Shown here: positions 17,339-26,735 of the stretch, piece after piece
Numbering within the stretch: the first letter of the stretch is position 1
Layout of the letters: each line of letters starts with the position of its first letter
Assembly (NCBI RefSeq): GCF_014697475.1
Contig: NZ_JACJRV010000001.1
Coordinates: forward strand, 310,001 to 374,000
Direction of reading: 5' to 3'
Length of the DNA stretch: 64,000 nt
DNA from: Nostoc sp. FACHB-152
Lineage (GTDB): Bacteria; Cyanobacteriota; Cyanobacteriia; Cyanobacteriales; Nostocaceae
Translations under genes and position numbers: made by a program
The notes under the pieces: model-generated
Told to the model about the DNA's origin: nothing
The model's input: only the letters and a program-made list of their open reading frames with translations
Databases searched by the model: none

Positions 17339-18589
17339 ATGATACCTAAGAAAGAATTATTTCATGTTCCTATTACTTGTTTACCTCTTGATGAACAAAT
17401 TATGTTGATTTTGAGTTGGGTAAACATGAGAGCTAGCAAAGTTGTTTGTTTAGCCAACGTACATATGCTTATGGAAGCCCATCATAACTTTTCATTTAGA
17501 AAAGTTCTACATCAAGCCGATTTAGTTACCCCTGATGGCAAACCTTTAGTATTGATGTTACGTCAATTAGGAATTTTTAACCAAAATCAAGTATCAGGCA
17601 TGGATGTCTTTCTCAATTTATGTAGTTTATCTGAAATGACAGGAAAGACAGTTTACTTTCTTGGTTCTACTCAAGATATTTTAGATAAAATTAAATGGAA
17701 ATTAAACCAAGAATATCCGCTTTTAAAGATTGCAGGAATGAAGTCGATCCCCTTTGTGCCGATTGATGAAATTGACAAAAACTATGATACAGAATTAATT
17801 AAAGAAATTAATCAAAGTGGTGCAGGAATTATTTTTGTTTGTCTGGGATGTCCTAAACAAGAAATTTGGATGTCTCATTATCAAGGAAGAATTAAAGGGG
17901 TAATGATTGGCGTAGGTGCAGTATTTTCTATGTACGCTGGTATCACTCCACGAGCGCCTTATTGGGTTAGATACTTATGTTTAGAATGGTTATACCGTTT
18001 ACTACAAGAACCACAACGTCTTTGGCATCGTTATGGAGCAACAATTCCACCTTTTCTCTATTTAGCTATGAGACAATTAATTAACAAAGAAAAATTCACG
18101 AAGGGATCTTCTCAGAGCTTATTAGACATAAATTTATCTACAGACATTAACGAATTAGATACTTCTTCAAACAAAATTGGCGAAATTCTATATAAACAGG
18201 GTGTTTTAAGTAAAGAAGACTTAGAAAGAGCAATCAAAGAACAACAACAATTCCCTCACCTAAAATTAGGAGAGATATTAATTAAAAACAATTTGATTTC
18301 TTTGTATGAATTTAAGTATTTTTTAAGAAATCAAAATCTAAAATTAGGGGAAATTCTAGTTGAAAAAAAACTAATTAAACCATCAACTCTAGAAAAGGCA
18401 TTAATAATTCAAAAATCCCAAGAGCCAACAAAACTTGGAGAAATTTTAGTTAAGATTGATGCCTTATCCTATGAACAAGTCAGAGTAGCGATTATAGAAC
18501 AATACTTGCGAAGAAAAGGATTATGGCTTGATTCAAAATTATCAGATGAAAAACAATCAAGCCGATATTTATTATCAGTTGATTTCTAG
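17339..18589 (+). CDS. WecG/TagA/CpsF (GT26) glycosyltransferase fused to four MshEN-like repeats
   Basis: 416 residues. About 1-235 is the WecG/TagA/CpsF domain: VHMLMEA, ADLVTPDGKPLV (catalytic Asp region), VYFLGSTQ, IFVCLGCPKQEIWM, GVGAVFSMYAG..PRAPYWV and LEWLYRLLQEPQRLWHRY. These enzymes add N-acetylmannosamine-type sugars to lipid carriers. After a linker (250-278) come four repeats starting at about 279, 309, 335 and 365, each [KI/KL]GEIL followed by a helix ending in Gln, as in the N-terminal domain of MshE/GspE ATPases, which in MshE binds c-di-GMP. Such a fusion suggests second-messenger control of glycan synthesis (inference). The start ATG at 17339 fits the family N-terminus. Confidence 0.88.
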   Translation: MIPKKELFHVPITCLPLDEQIMLILSWVNMRASKVVCLANVHMLMEAHHNFSFRKVLHQADLVTPDGKPLVLMLRQLGIFNQNQVSGMDVFLNLCSLSEMTGKTVYFLGSTQDILDKIKWKLNQEYPLLKIAGMKSIPFVPIDEIDKNYDTELIKEINQSGAGIIFVCLGCPKQEIWMSHYQGRIKGVMIGVGAVFSMYAGITPRAPYWVRYLCLEWLYRLLQEPQRLWHRYGATIPPFLYLAMRQLINKEKFTKGSSQSLLDINLSTDINELDTSSNKIGEILYKQGVLSKEDLERAIKEQQQFPHLKLGEILIKNNLISLYEFKYFLRNQNLKLGEILVEKKLIKPSTLEKALIIQKSQEPTKLGEILVKIDALSYEQVRVAIIEQYLRRKGLWLDSKLSDEKQSSRYLLSVDF

Positions 18590-18674
18590 GATTGATGCAA
18601 GCAAGATTGCTCACATCTGGTACTGTCTATGTGACAGTAGGTTTTGAAAGCAGGTTTGGAAAAATCTAGGACTT

Positions 18675-18761
18675 ATACCGTTTCACTTTAAATTTGATAC
18701 AAATAGGCCGCAGGGGGGCAAAGGATATATTATTTGTATCATTTATTTCGTGAAATGGTAT
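18675..18761. repeat. MITE-like inverted-repeat element
   Basis: About 87 bp with imperfect terminal inverted repeats of about 31 bp: left ATACCGTTTCAC...GATACAAATA and right TATTTGTATC...GTGAAATGGTAT, around a G-rich loop. Non-coding; ends of this type (ATACCATTTCAC) resemble mobile-element tips. Confidence 0.6.
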
Positions 18762-18796
18762 TACGCAGTGAGACGGAAGATAAAGGATTTAGACCA

Positions 18797-18863
18797 GGGT
18801 GTAGGGGTACAGGTGTGTAGGGTGTGAGTAAGCAAAACCCTTACCTTCTCACCCTTACACCCA
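18797..18863. repeat. STRR hairpin (GGTGTAGGG-type)
   Basis: Tandem G-rich units (GTGTAGGGGTACAGGTGTGTA) are followed after a short loop by the complementary C-rich run (CTCACCCTTACACCC). Typical cyanobacterial short tandem repeat; may act as a terminator for the upstream gene. Confidence 0.5.
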
Positions 18864-19124
18864 ATCTTCTTAACGAGAATTACAAAAAAAGTGGCTATAA
18901 AAAATTCTCTAATTTAGATACAAAGAAACTTTGAAATTAGGTTGGCTAGGTTATTGATATATCTGGGTTTGAAATATTTTTGAGCCTTAAAGTATCAACA
19001 AAATCAAAACTTTTATTAGCTTTAATTTGTTATAAGATGTCAAAACGAGTTTTGTAGCATTATAACGAGTAGTGTATAATTTGCCTTGATTGGAATAGAA
19101 GAAAGTTTTTCGTGAAGACGTGTG

Positions 19125-19212
19125 ATACCAATTCCTAATTCGTAATTAAGAAAGTCAGATATGGCATGATTTTCGAGGTTGAATGTGTTGCCTCATTTTA
19201 GAGAATTGGTAT
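19125..19212. repeat. MITE-like element with ATACCAATTC ends
   Basis: 88 bp with perfect 10-bp terminal inverted repeats, ATACCAATTC at 19125-19134 and GAATTGGTAT at 19203-19212. No coding capacity. Ends differ from the element at 18675. Confidence 0.6.
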
Positions 19213-19415
19213 GAGATGATGTGGCGGTAGCGTTAAATAATTTCTAATAGGGCAAGTTGGTCAAAGCGGAGCTTGCTATCCAATAAATTTGCTGCTTGAA
19301 TGGCATTGGCCGCACAAGCAAACTCTTGCGGGGATAACTATTGCAGTTGAGACTGGGCTTTTTTCAATTACTTTGCTAGACATTGTTCTAAGTAGAAGAG
19401 CCTACGTAGGTGATA

Positions 19416-19453
19416 GAAGAGACTCAAACAGCGATCGCTGTTTGAGTCTCTTC
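19416..19453. repeat. 38-bp perfect palindrome centred on a HIP1 site
   Basis: Two 19-bp arms, starting GAAGAGACTCAAACAG, meet at the centre of GCGATCGC with no loop and no mismatch. It lies 160 bp beyond the glnB stop. It could be a bidirectional terminator, a protein-binding site or an extruding cruciform. There is no long T run, so a rho-independent terminator is not certain. Confidence 0.75.
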
Positions 19454-19612
19454 CTACTTTGAATCAACAAGGGTAAAATGAGACAACATTGCGCTTAAGA
19501 TGAGCAAACGCGATGTGCCAAGCAACTTGAAGCTAGTTCAGTTGGTTCTGTTCTTTCAAGATCAGAACGATGCCTGCTCTACCGCCTCGTTGAGAATCTA
19601 CCTGGTAGACTG

Positions 19613-19969
<357 letters not shown>

Positions 19970-20046
19970 TTAATAGGTTCGTTTATCTATCTAACCAGAT
20001 CCACTGTCTGAGAGTCTTACTATTAAGGCGATAACAAAAACATATT

Positions 20047-20060
20047 GTAATAATTGCAAC
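20047..20060 (-). promoter_or_regulatory. NtcA-like binding site of glnB
   Basis: On the glnB strand it reads GTTGCAATTATTAC, i.e. GTT-N8-TAC against the NtcA consensus GTA-N8-TAC. A TAATAG -10-like hexamer follows about 22 bp downstream, the spacing of NtcA-activated promoters. One mismatch in the left half-site. Inference from motif and spacing only. Confidence 0.6.
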
Positions 20061-20252
20061 TTTTTTAAGGTGTTTGGTTTTTGTATATGCAGTTTTTGCA
20101 TCACGCAATGAGGACAATTTACTTTAATGAATTGTCCTTAGATTTTAATAAAGAGAATTTTTCTGGTAGTGAGTATACTGCTTATAGTTGTTGCCGCTCA
20201 AGGATAGATGAATTTCATGTATGAGTATATTTGTGAACAATTGATAGCAGAA

Positions 20253-20858
20253 TTAACGACTCTGATGTTCAAACAAGGGTCGAACAATCAAATATCCAGC
20301 ACCAAAAGCTGTAAGCATAATTAACAGAATAGTAATAGCTAGCCACCAGCCATTAAATTCTTTCTTTTCTGCTGCCATAGAAGGATAATAACTGATTGGC
20401 TGCTCTTCAATAAAGACTGTTTCTGGTAGCTCAGAACTTATTTCTACTATAGGTACAGCAAAATCTGGACTACGTTTGGCTTTCGGTGCTTCAGGTTGGC
20501 GTGGACGTGATGACTGTGGACGGTGACGCGCTGGATTTTTTGGTTGCTTGGGTGGATTTTTGACTTCACCCGTAGCACGGGGAGAATAATTAGTATCTAT
20601 ACCACCTGTACCGCGAAAATCTACTAACTTTTGCAGTTGTGAAACAGACTGCAAAACTTTGATAATCTCCTGGCGTAAGAAATGATTTTCTTGGGCTAGT
20701 TGCTGGTTTTTTGCGGTGAGTGCATCTAATTTTGCCTGGGTTGCTTCTAACTCTGTTGCCAATTCCCGATACACGTACAGTGGCACAGAGGACGGATGAT
20801 TTTGAGAAGCGGGCCGTTTTGCAGAATGGCTATGAACAGCTGCTGTGGTTGTTCGCAT
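20253..20858 (-). CDS. Coiled-coil membrane protein of unknown function
   Basis: 201 residues. A coiled coil spans about residues 29-78 (ELATELEATQAKLDALTAKN...LRQEIIKVLQSVSQLQKL). A basic proline-rich linker follows (about 95-135), and a single membrane helix near the C-terminus (WWLAITILLIMLTAFGAGYL, about 170-190). No enzyme motif. The topology suggests a tail-anchored protein with a cytoplasmic coiled coil. It lies between glnB and thiD on the same strand but is 300 bp from glnB, so linkage is weak. Function unknown. Confidence 0.75.
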   Translation of the reverse strand: MRTTTAAVHSHSAKRPASQNHPSSVPLYVYRELATELEATQAKLDALTAKNQQLAQENHFLRQEIIKVLQSVSQLQKLVDFRGTGGIDTNYSPRATGEVKNPPKQPKNPARHRPQSSRPRQPEAPKAKRSPDFAVPIVEISSELPETVFIEEQPISYYPSMAAEKKEFNGWWLAITILLIMLTAFGAGYLIVRPLFEHQSR

Positions 20859-21048
20859 CGGTGAATTGGTATCACAAGTGAAGGTAATGAAATTGTACAG
20901 AGATACTATGAGAAATGGCTAGATCTGAAACTATGCCCAAGAATAATAGATAAATGCTGAGATAGCAAAGATTTTTTTGGGTTTAGTCAGTAACAGGCGA
21001 TCGCCACAATTAGCATCTAACAACTTACAATATTCAACAAGACAGATG

Positions 21049-21870
21049 TCAATTTCGTAACAAAGGAAAAAAGTGTCCTACAGGGCCTTGGCCTTTGCCA
21101 ATACTAAGAGAGTAAGTCAGTGCTGTTGTAACATAATCTTTGGCTTGTTTTACAGATGTTAATAAATCCTTGCCTATTGCCAAATTAGCTGCGATCGCAG
21201 CTGACAATGTACAACCAGTACCGTGAGTATTTTGTGTCTCTACTTGCTGTGTCGTTAAAGTTTCCAAACGTTGGCCATCAAACCAAATATCAACACCACG
21301 GGCATTTCCCTGCATCCCACCACCCTTGACTAAAACTGTCTTCGCCTTGAGGTTGCGGTGAATAGCTTGAGCAGCAGCCCTCATATCATCAAGAGAATTA
21401 ATCGGGAAACCACTCAAAATCTGCGCTTCGTAGCGGTTAGGGGTGATAATAGCCGCTAGAGGAATCAACTGTTGGCGCAGAGTGTTAATGGCATCATCAT
21501 CAATTAACTGCGCCCCTGTGCGTGATACCATCACCGGGTCAACCACTAAGTTAGTAATTCCTAAAGCTTCCACTTGCTGGGCAACGGCAGCAATAATTGC
21601 TTGATTCAGCAACATTCCTGTTTTCGCCGCGTGAACGCCAATATCCTCTACTACCGCTTGCATTTGGGCGGCAACTGCCTCCGGTGGCATTGCATCAACT
21701 CGCGCTACCCCCAAGGTATTTTGTGCCGTAATGCAAGTGACAGCACTAGTACCGTGGACGCAGTGAAAAGCAAAGGTGCGTAAATCAGCTTGAATTCCTG
21801 CACCACCGCCACTATCAGAACCAGCAATGGTTAAAGCAACAGGTATTTTGGATGTTGTTTCGGCATTCAT
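21049..21870 (-). CDS. thiD: Hydroxymethylpyrimidine/phosphomethylpyrimidine kinase
   Basis: 273 residues from ATG at 21870. The enzyme phosphorylates HMP and HMP-P for thiamine synthesis. PVALTIAGSDSGGGAGIQAD is the substrate-binding start; VKGGGM, and HGTGCTLSAAIAANLA with the catalytic Cys, are all present. The open frame continues upstream to 22020, but those 50 codons translate G-rich STRR sequence (21893-21960) and have no family match, so the internal Met is chosen. Confidence 0.93.
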   Translation of the reverse strand: MNAETTSKIPVALTIAGSDSGGGAGIQADLRTFAFHCVHGTSAVTCITAQNTLGVARVDAMPPEAVAAQMQAVVEDIGVHAAKTGMLLNQAIIAAVAQQVEALGITNLVVDPVMVSRTGAQLIDDDAINTLRQQLIPLAAIITPNRYEAQILSGFPINSLDDMRAAAQAIHRNLKAKTVLVKGGGMQGNARGVDIWFDGQRLETLTTQQVETQNTHGTGCTLSAAIAANLAIGKDLLTSVKQAKDYVTTALTYSLSIGKGQGPVGHFFPLLRN

Positions 21871-21889
21871 ATTAGGAAGGGAGTAGGGA

Positions 21890-21955
21890 GTTGGGATGCA
21901 AGGGTGCAGGGAAGCCCCGTTGGGGCGGGTGTGGGGTGTAAGGGTGTAGGGGAAA
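21890..21955. repeat. STRR tract upstream of thiD
   Basis: Runs of AGGGAGTTGGGATGCAAGGG and GGGTGTAAGGGTGTAGGGG units. It produces the spurious N-terminal extension of the thiD reading frame. Confidence 0.6.
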
Positions 21956-22021
21956 AAAACAGCCCTAAAAATCTTTGGGATACAAGCCTTATTCAATGCT
22001 GTCTTCACTACACCCGACACC

Positions 22022-23647
22022 CTATTTTTGACCCTTGACCTTCAATGGATTTGGTTGAGGGTTTTGGGGTTTGGTTTGCGGCACAACTGTAAGATAAGGT
22101 TGCAGCTTTGCTTCGTCAACCCAGCCAGAGTAATATTTTATGCTGGTAGAGTTGGGAGATATATCAACTAACTCTAAATCACCACGCATCGCATTCCAAT
22201 TAATTGGAACTTCTGGGTTGAGTTGTCCAGAACCAATACCAGTAGGGCCACCACCAGATAAATTCAGCGAGACTTCATCTAAGGCGCGGACAAAGCGTTC
22301 TCCATTCCAATGCCATTCAAAACCAGGCCAGTCTACAGGTGGTTTTCCTGGCGGTAAGGAACGCTGGAACTCATAAATACTTGCACCTTCATTTAGCTTG
22401 GTTGTAAAACCTTGAGGATATGTCACCTCATAACGTCCTTTGTTCGTTTGGAAATTAACAGGACTCCACCACAACACTTCTATAGTATTATTACCAGACA
22501 AAGATGCAGCTTGCGTTTTATTAGTTAATGCACTATACAACGGTAATGTTTCTGGCAGTTTAGCCATTGCTGCAAAACGCCAACAAGACCAATTTTTAGG
22601 GTTATCAGCAGCTTGCCATTTCACTTGGCAAACTCCGTTAGCGGTACTTACCCAAAGAATGTCATTTTCCAATCTGAGTTTGTCAGGAATTGCACCGACT
22701 AACGAACTGTTATGTGTGGTGTAGGCACTTAAAGAACCAGAATTAGGATTTTTGTCATCAGGACGATAAGCAACTAATCCTTTCGCAGGTATGTAGAGAT
22801 TACCTTCACCGCTAACATTAGTACCTATCCAAAATGTAGGGTTATTGGGATTACCAGTAATAGCTAAATCTGTAATTTGTGTAAACGCTAGTGCATCTGG
22901 TTGAATCAAGTTAAATTTATCAGTTTTGGGGTCATAACTAATGATGGTTGCAATCCCGTTGTTACCTTCACCTTGTTCAAAAGCGATTGACCACCAAATT
23001 TTTTCTCCATAAATTACACTAGATGTTACTCTCGGAAAACCTAACTGATTTCCTTCAGCAGAAAATCCAGCTTTAACTGCTGCATTCTGCAAATCTTTGA
23101 GAGTATATACAGTTTGTCTGTGAGGATTTTTACTGTTAGGTGTAATTAGCTCAAAAATAATTTTATCTTTGGTTGGGTCTGGTACTTCTTGCCTTGATAG
23201 ATTATTGTCTGAACCTACAGTATAATTTGGCTCTTTAACAACGCGATACTGATAATTTTTACCTTGAAAATTAATATTCTTGAACTTGGGATTTATCAAA
23301 TCTTGAGTGAAAGCTGCATAATTTATTGGTGGTTGGAACTGTTTAGGTAAAGTTCCTTTTTGAACCGTCCAAGTATTATTAGCGCGACAAAAAACAAAAT
23401 CCTGCTTTAAAGTTTGAAAATTAATTGTGTCATCATTCGCGACGATATTGCGAATATGTAAATCAAAGCGATCGTAAAAACCTTCGTTCTTATTTTGAAT
23501 TGGTAAATAAACGACCTCAGCTTTGGGACAATTTTCGGCTTTAGCTTTACTTGGATTAGTTGCCAGATAAGTCTCATCAATGCCAGAACTGCAAGCATTA
23601 ATTAGTAAAAATGCACCTAAAATAGCAATATTTTTTTTCATAACCAA
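22022..23647 (-). CDS. Large hypothetical lipoprotein
   Basis: 541 residues. Start MKKNIAILGAFLLINACSSG (from Met3) is a lipoprotein signal with lipobox INAC, so the mature protein is lipid-anchored on the outer face of the plasma membrane or in the outer membrane. Repeated motifs such as IWWSIAFEQG, FWIGTNVSGEGNLYIPAKGL and ILWVSTANGVCQVKW suggest β-propeller blades resembling two-component regulator propellers. No catalytic motif. It lies directly upstream of thiD on the same strand; overlap in the thiD extension is artefactual. Function unknown. Confidence 0.8.
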   Translation of the reverse strand: MVMKKNIAILGAFLLINACSSGIDETYLATNPSKAKAENCPKAEVVYLPIQNKNEGFYDRFDLHIRNIVANDDTINFQTLKQDFVFCRANNTWTVQKGTLPKQFQPPINYAAFTQDLINPKFKNINFQGKNYQYRVVKEPNYTVGSDNNLSRQEVPDPTKDKIIFELITPNSKNPHRQTVYTLKDLQNAAVKAGFSAEGNQLGFPRVTSSVIYGEKIWWSIAFEQGEGNNGIATIISYDPKTDKFNLIQPDALAFTQITDLAITGNPNNPTFWIGTNVSGEGNLYIPAKGLVAYRPDDKNPNSGSLSAYTTHNSSLVGAIPDKLRLENDILWVSTANGVCQVKWQAADNPKNWSCWRFAAMAKLPETLPLYSALTNKTQAASLSGNNTIEVLWWSPVNFQTNKGRYEVTYPQGFTTKLNEGASIYEFQRSLPPGKPPVDWPGFEWHWNGERFVRALDEVSLNLSGGGPTGIGSGQLNPEVPINWNAMRGDLELVDISPNSTSIKYYSGWVDEAKLQPYLTVVPQTKPQNPQPNPLKVKGQK

Positions 23648-23986
23648 CGGTTGTCTTATCAGAGAATTATTCTTAAATTTCCTAAATTAAATACAGTTTA
23701 CCTTGATTGAATTTCTGATAGAATATTATAAAAATTGATTTTTTAATCAAAATAATTTTATTTGCTTTAATAAAATTATACAAAGATAAACATAAACTAA
23801 AAAGTTATGTTTATCCTGAATTAATAATTATTTTTTACCGAGTTTTTACAATTTTATGACTTACACAGAAGTATAAAAAATTGAAGTGTCAAAGAAAGAC
23901 GCTTAGGGCGAAACAAAAGAAGATTAGATTGATTTAAGCTTAGAATCCAAAATCCACAAACTCAAACCTAAAATTATAGGAATGTT
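23648..23986. other. Intergenic, 339 bp
   Basis: Strongly AT-rich. No gene, repeat or motif recognised. Confidence 0.4.
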
Positions 23987-24424
23987 TTATGATTGGTTTT
24001 GTTCCGCGTGTAAATTTTTCAATTCTCCTTGTAAATACTCAGCCCACTTTACAGCTAAGGGAATTTCTGTAAACGGGATACGCACATGATTAGCAGGTTC
24101 TGTAAACATAAACTCTAACTGAATAGAACGGCCTTTTGCTGGGGGTGCTTTGATATCAGCTATACTGTTATCCACCAAAAGATTGATTTTCTTAACCTCA
24201 AGCAAAGAAAAGGTTTGTAAATTAATCGGCCCTTTTGTCGTGGGTTTGCCCCAAGTAATATTGTTGTCTTTTTGACCTAAGACTGCATAGATATCATATT
24301 TAGCCCTTTCAAATTGCTCTGCCCAAATACGGTATGCTTCGACTTTTTGATACTCTTTTGAGCCTTGCCAAGCTAACCAAATAAACGCTATCAAAAGAGG
24401 CAACCATAATAGACCACGTTCCAT
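23987..24424 (-). CDS. Small single-pass membrane protein, unknown function
   Basis: 145 residues. MERGLLWLPLLIAFIWLAWQ is an N-terminal membrane helix or uncleaved signal, followed by a soluble domain with alternating β/α character. No recognised family. It is divergent from the subtilase gene (125 bp apart), so the two may share a promoter region and a role in envelope proteolysis (speculative). Confidence 0.65.
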   Translation of the reverse strand: MERGLLWLPLLIAFIWLAWQGSKEYQKVEAYRIWAEQFERAKYDIYAVLGQKDNNITWGKPTTKGPINLQTFSLLEVKKINLLVDNSIADIKAPPAKGRSIQLEFMFTEPANHVRIPFTEIPLAVKWAEYLQGELKNLHAEQNQS

Positions 24425-24548
24425 TGTTTAAAAAATCCTCAGTTGTAAGTAAGTGAAAGTTTAACTAACTAAAGTGACAAATACGGCAATCAGAGAGACA
24501 GATAAGTTATGTTAGTGAGCAAACTGGCAATAGCGGTGACGAGTTAAT

Positions 24549-26393
24549 ATGAGAAGGCTAATATTATTGTGCCTGTTTATCGTTGGGCTGGGTGCTGCTG
24601 TTTTTGGGTTCTTGAATTTTCAGGGACTAGCAGCTAAAGGGAATTTTGAAACGATTGTGCTTGATTTTCGGGAAGATATTGCAAAAGATGAAATAGACCG
24701 AGATTTGCAAGCGATCGCTCAACAATACAACGTGACACCCCAATTAGATAATAAGTTTTCTGCACAAGACAATGTGTATATTATCAGAGGCGATCGCCAA
24801 CGGCTCAAAGAATTGAAAAAATCTCAGTTCGCCAAAGCCACCGAATTTATCGAGCCGAATTATATCTATACAATTCCCCCAGAACCTAAAGCAACTAGTT
24901 TAGGAGAATTAACACAGCCCCTAGATAATGAGGCAAAACCTTCATTAACTGGCCCCAACGACCAATATTACAGCAAGCAGTGGAACCTGCACAAAATCGG
25001 CATTGAAGGTGCATGGGCTGAAACTAAAGGCAGTGGCATTACCGTTGCAGTAATTGACACTGGTATTACCCAAGTGCGTGACTTAAAAGAGACAAAATTC
25101 GTCAAAGGCTACGATTTTGTTAACGACAGAGAACAAGCCACCGATGATAACGGACACGGTACACACGTTGCAGGTACAGTTGCCCAAGCTACTAATAATA
25201 AATATGGTGTAGCGGGGGTTGCTTACGAAGCAAAACTCATGCCGTTAAAAGTATTGAGTGCATACGGTGGCGGTACAGTTGCCGATATTGCCGAAGCCAT
25301 TAAATTTGCTGCCGACAAAGGCGCAGATGTGATTAATATGAGCTTAGGCGGTGGTGGTGAAAGCCAGTTAATGAAAGATGCAATTAATTACGCCCATAGA
25401 AAAGGTGTAGTTATAATTGCCGCAGCTGGAAATGAAAGTGCAAATGGCGCAAGCTATCCAGCCCGTTATCCTCATGTTATTGGTGTTTCCTCTTTCGGCC
25501 CAGATGGGGAAAAAGCTAACTACTCAAACTATGGTGCTGGTGTTGATATCTCCGCGCCTGGTGGTAGTGAAGCTGGTAAGATTTTGCAAGAAACCATCGA
25601 CGAAAATGGCCAAAGCGCATTCTTGGGACTCCAAGGTACAAGTATGGCTTCCCCCCACGTTGCTGGTGTAGCAGCTTTAATCAAAGCTAGTGGTGTTAAA
25701 GAACCAGACGAAATTTTAAAAGTCCTCAAGCAGTCAGCCAGAGTCATTCAAGATGATGGTTTGAATTATTACGGTGCTGGACAACTGAACGCCGAAGCCG
25801 CAGTGAAACTCGCTATCCAAGGGCAAATCAGTTTTCAAGATTTCTTCCGATGGTTGCGGGATAATGGTTATCTTAACCCCGGCTTTTGGATTGATGGTGG
25901 TGCAGTAGCACTGTTACCTAAAGTTTTGATGGTGCTAGGTTCTTATCTACTGGCTTGGTTTTTACGGGTTTACTTCCCCTTCACTTGGAGTTGGCCTTTA
26001 TCTAGTGGCTTAATTTTTGGCAGTTCTGGGTTATTTTTCCTCAAGGGTATCTATATATTTGACCTTCCCCAGTGGCCTTTGCGAGTTTTGGGCAGTTCTC
26101 TGCCTGAACTAGGCAACACATTACAGGGTACTGATGCTTTAAATCCGATTTTTGCCAGTGTATTAATTCCCCTGGCTCTGATTTTATTACTACTGGGACA
26201 TCCCAGTTGGAAATGGTTTGCTGTTGGTTCTAGTTTGGGCGTAGCGGCTTGCTTGACAGTTAGTGCTATTTACGACCCAGCTGTTTGGGGTTTAGGTGAT
26301 GGTAACTGGGCGAAAGCCTTCCTTATTATCAATGCCCTTCTATGTTATGGACTAGCTCGTTTGGCAGTTAACAACGACAAGCAAGTGGCATAA
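24549..26393 (+). CDS. Subtilisin-like serine protease with C-terminal membrane segments
   Basis: 614 residues. An N-terminal signal/anchor (LILLCLFIVGLGAAVFGFL) is followed by an I9-like propeptide (about 30-115). The S8 triad is complete: Asp in VAVIDTGI (about 172), His in NGHGTHVAGT (about 217), and Ser in GTSMASPHVAGVAALIK (about 365). Beyond residue 440 come about five hydrophobic segments (for example VLMVLGSYLLAWFLRVYF, ASVLIPLALILLLLGHP), an unusual extension for this family that would fix the protease in a membrane. Substrate unknown. A long STRR hairpin follows the stop. Confidence 0.92.
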   Translation: MRRLILLCLFIVGLGAAVFGFLNFQGLAAKGNFETIVLDFREDIAKDEIDRDLQAIAQQYNVTPQLDNKFSAQDNVYIIRGDRQRLKELKKSQFAKATEFIEPNYIYTIPPEPKATSLGELTQPLDNEAKPSLTGPNDQYYSKQWNLHKIGIEGAWAETKGSGITVAVIDTGITQVRDLKETKFVKGYDFVNDREQATDDNGHGTHVAGTVAQATNNKYGVAGVAYEAKLMPLKVLSAYGGGTVADIAEAIKFAADKGADVINMSLGGGGESQLMKDAINYAHRKGVVIIAAAGNESANGASYPARYPHVIGVSSFGPDGEKANYSNYGAGVDISAPGGSEAGKILQETIDENGQSAFLGLQGTSMASPHVAGVAALIKASGVKEPDEILKVLKQSARVIQDDGLNYYGAGQLNAEAAVKLAIQGQISFQDFFRWLRDNGYLNPGFWIDGGAVALLPKVLMVLGSYLLAWFLRVYFPFTWSWPLSSGLIFGSSGLFFLKGIYIFDLPQWPLRVLGSSLPELGNTLQGTDALNPIFASVLIPLALILLLLGHPSWKWFAVGSSLGVAACLTVSAIYDPAVWGLGDGNWAKAFLIINALLCYGLARLAVNNDKQVA

Positions 26394-26402
26394 AATTGTT
26401 GT

Positions 26403-26473
26403 GGGCAAAGGGTAAAGGGTAAGGGGTAAGAAATAAATTTAAACCTTTTCCCTTTTACCTTTCCCCTTTAGCC
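26403..26473. repeat. STRR inverted repeat downstream of the subtilase
   Basis: AAAGGGTAAAGGGTAAGGGG is followed by an AT loop and CCCTTTTACCTTTCCCC. It can fold into a long imperfect hairpin and may end the protease transcript. Confidence 0.55.
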
Positions 26474-26501
26474 AAAAAGTCTTACTCTACTCCCCAATTT
26501 T

Positions 26502-26735
26502 ATGAGCATCACAGTTACAGGCACTATCGAACGTCGTGATATTGGTATGGGCGCATGGGCTTTAGTCGCAGATGACGGCAAAACCTACGAAATTCTCAAA
26601 GGTGCAGATAAAAGCTTGCTCAAAGCTGGACAGAAAGCCAAAGTTACAGGACAGGTGCGTGAAGATGTCATGACAATAGCAATGATTGGCCCAGCCTTAG
26701 AAGTAAAATCTTTTGAAGTAGTTAATTCTGATTAG
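26502..26735 (+). CDS. Small OB-fold-like protein
   Basis: 77 residues, MSITVTGTIERRDIGMGAWA. Short β-rich sequence (ITVTGTIERR, WALVADDGKTYEIL, KAKVTGQVRED, KSFEVVN) suggests a small OB-fold barrel. No signal peptide; function unknown. Its last 14 bp overlap the end of the convergent thioredoxin-like gene, which supports both ends as genuine. Confidence 0.75.
   Translation: MSITVTGTIERRDIGMGAWALVADDGKTYEILKGADKSLLKAGQKAKVTGQVREDVMTIAMIGPALEVKSFEVVNSD

Larger units (their letters stand above)
18590..19612. other. Intergenic, 1.0 kb, rich in small repeats
   Basis: No gene recognised. Holds two MITE-like inverted-repeat elements (18675-18761 and 19125-19212), an STRR hairpin (about 18797-18863), and a perfect palindrome (19416-19453). 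A 39-codon frame 19500-19616 is not convincing. Confidence 0.5.

Noticed and set aside
21871-22020. N-terminal extension of thiD
   Set aside because: Encodes STRR sequence and has no family homology; the internal Met at 21870 fits all ThiD proteins.
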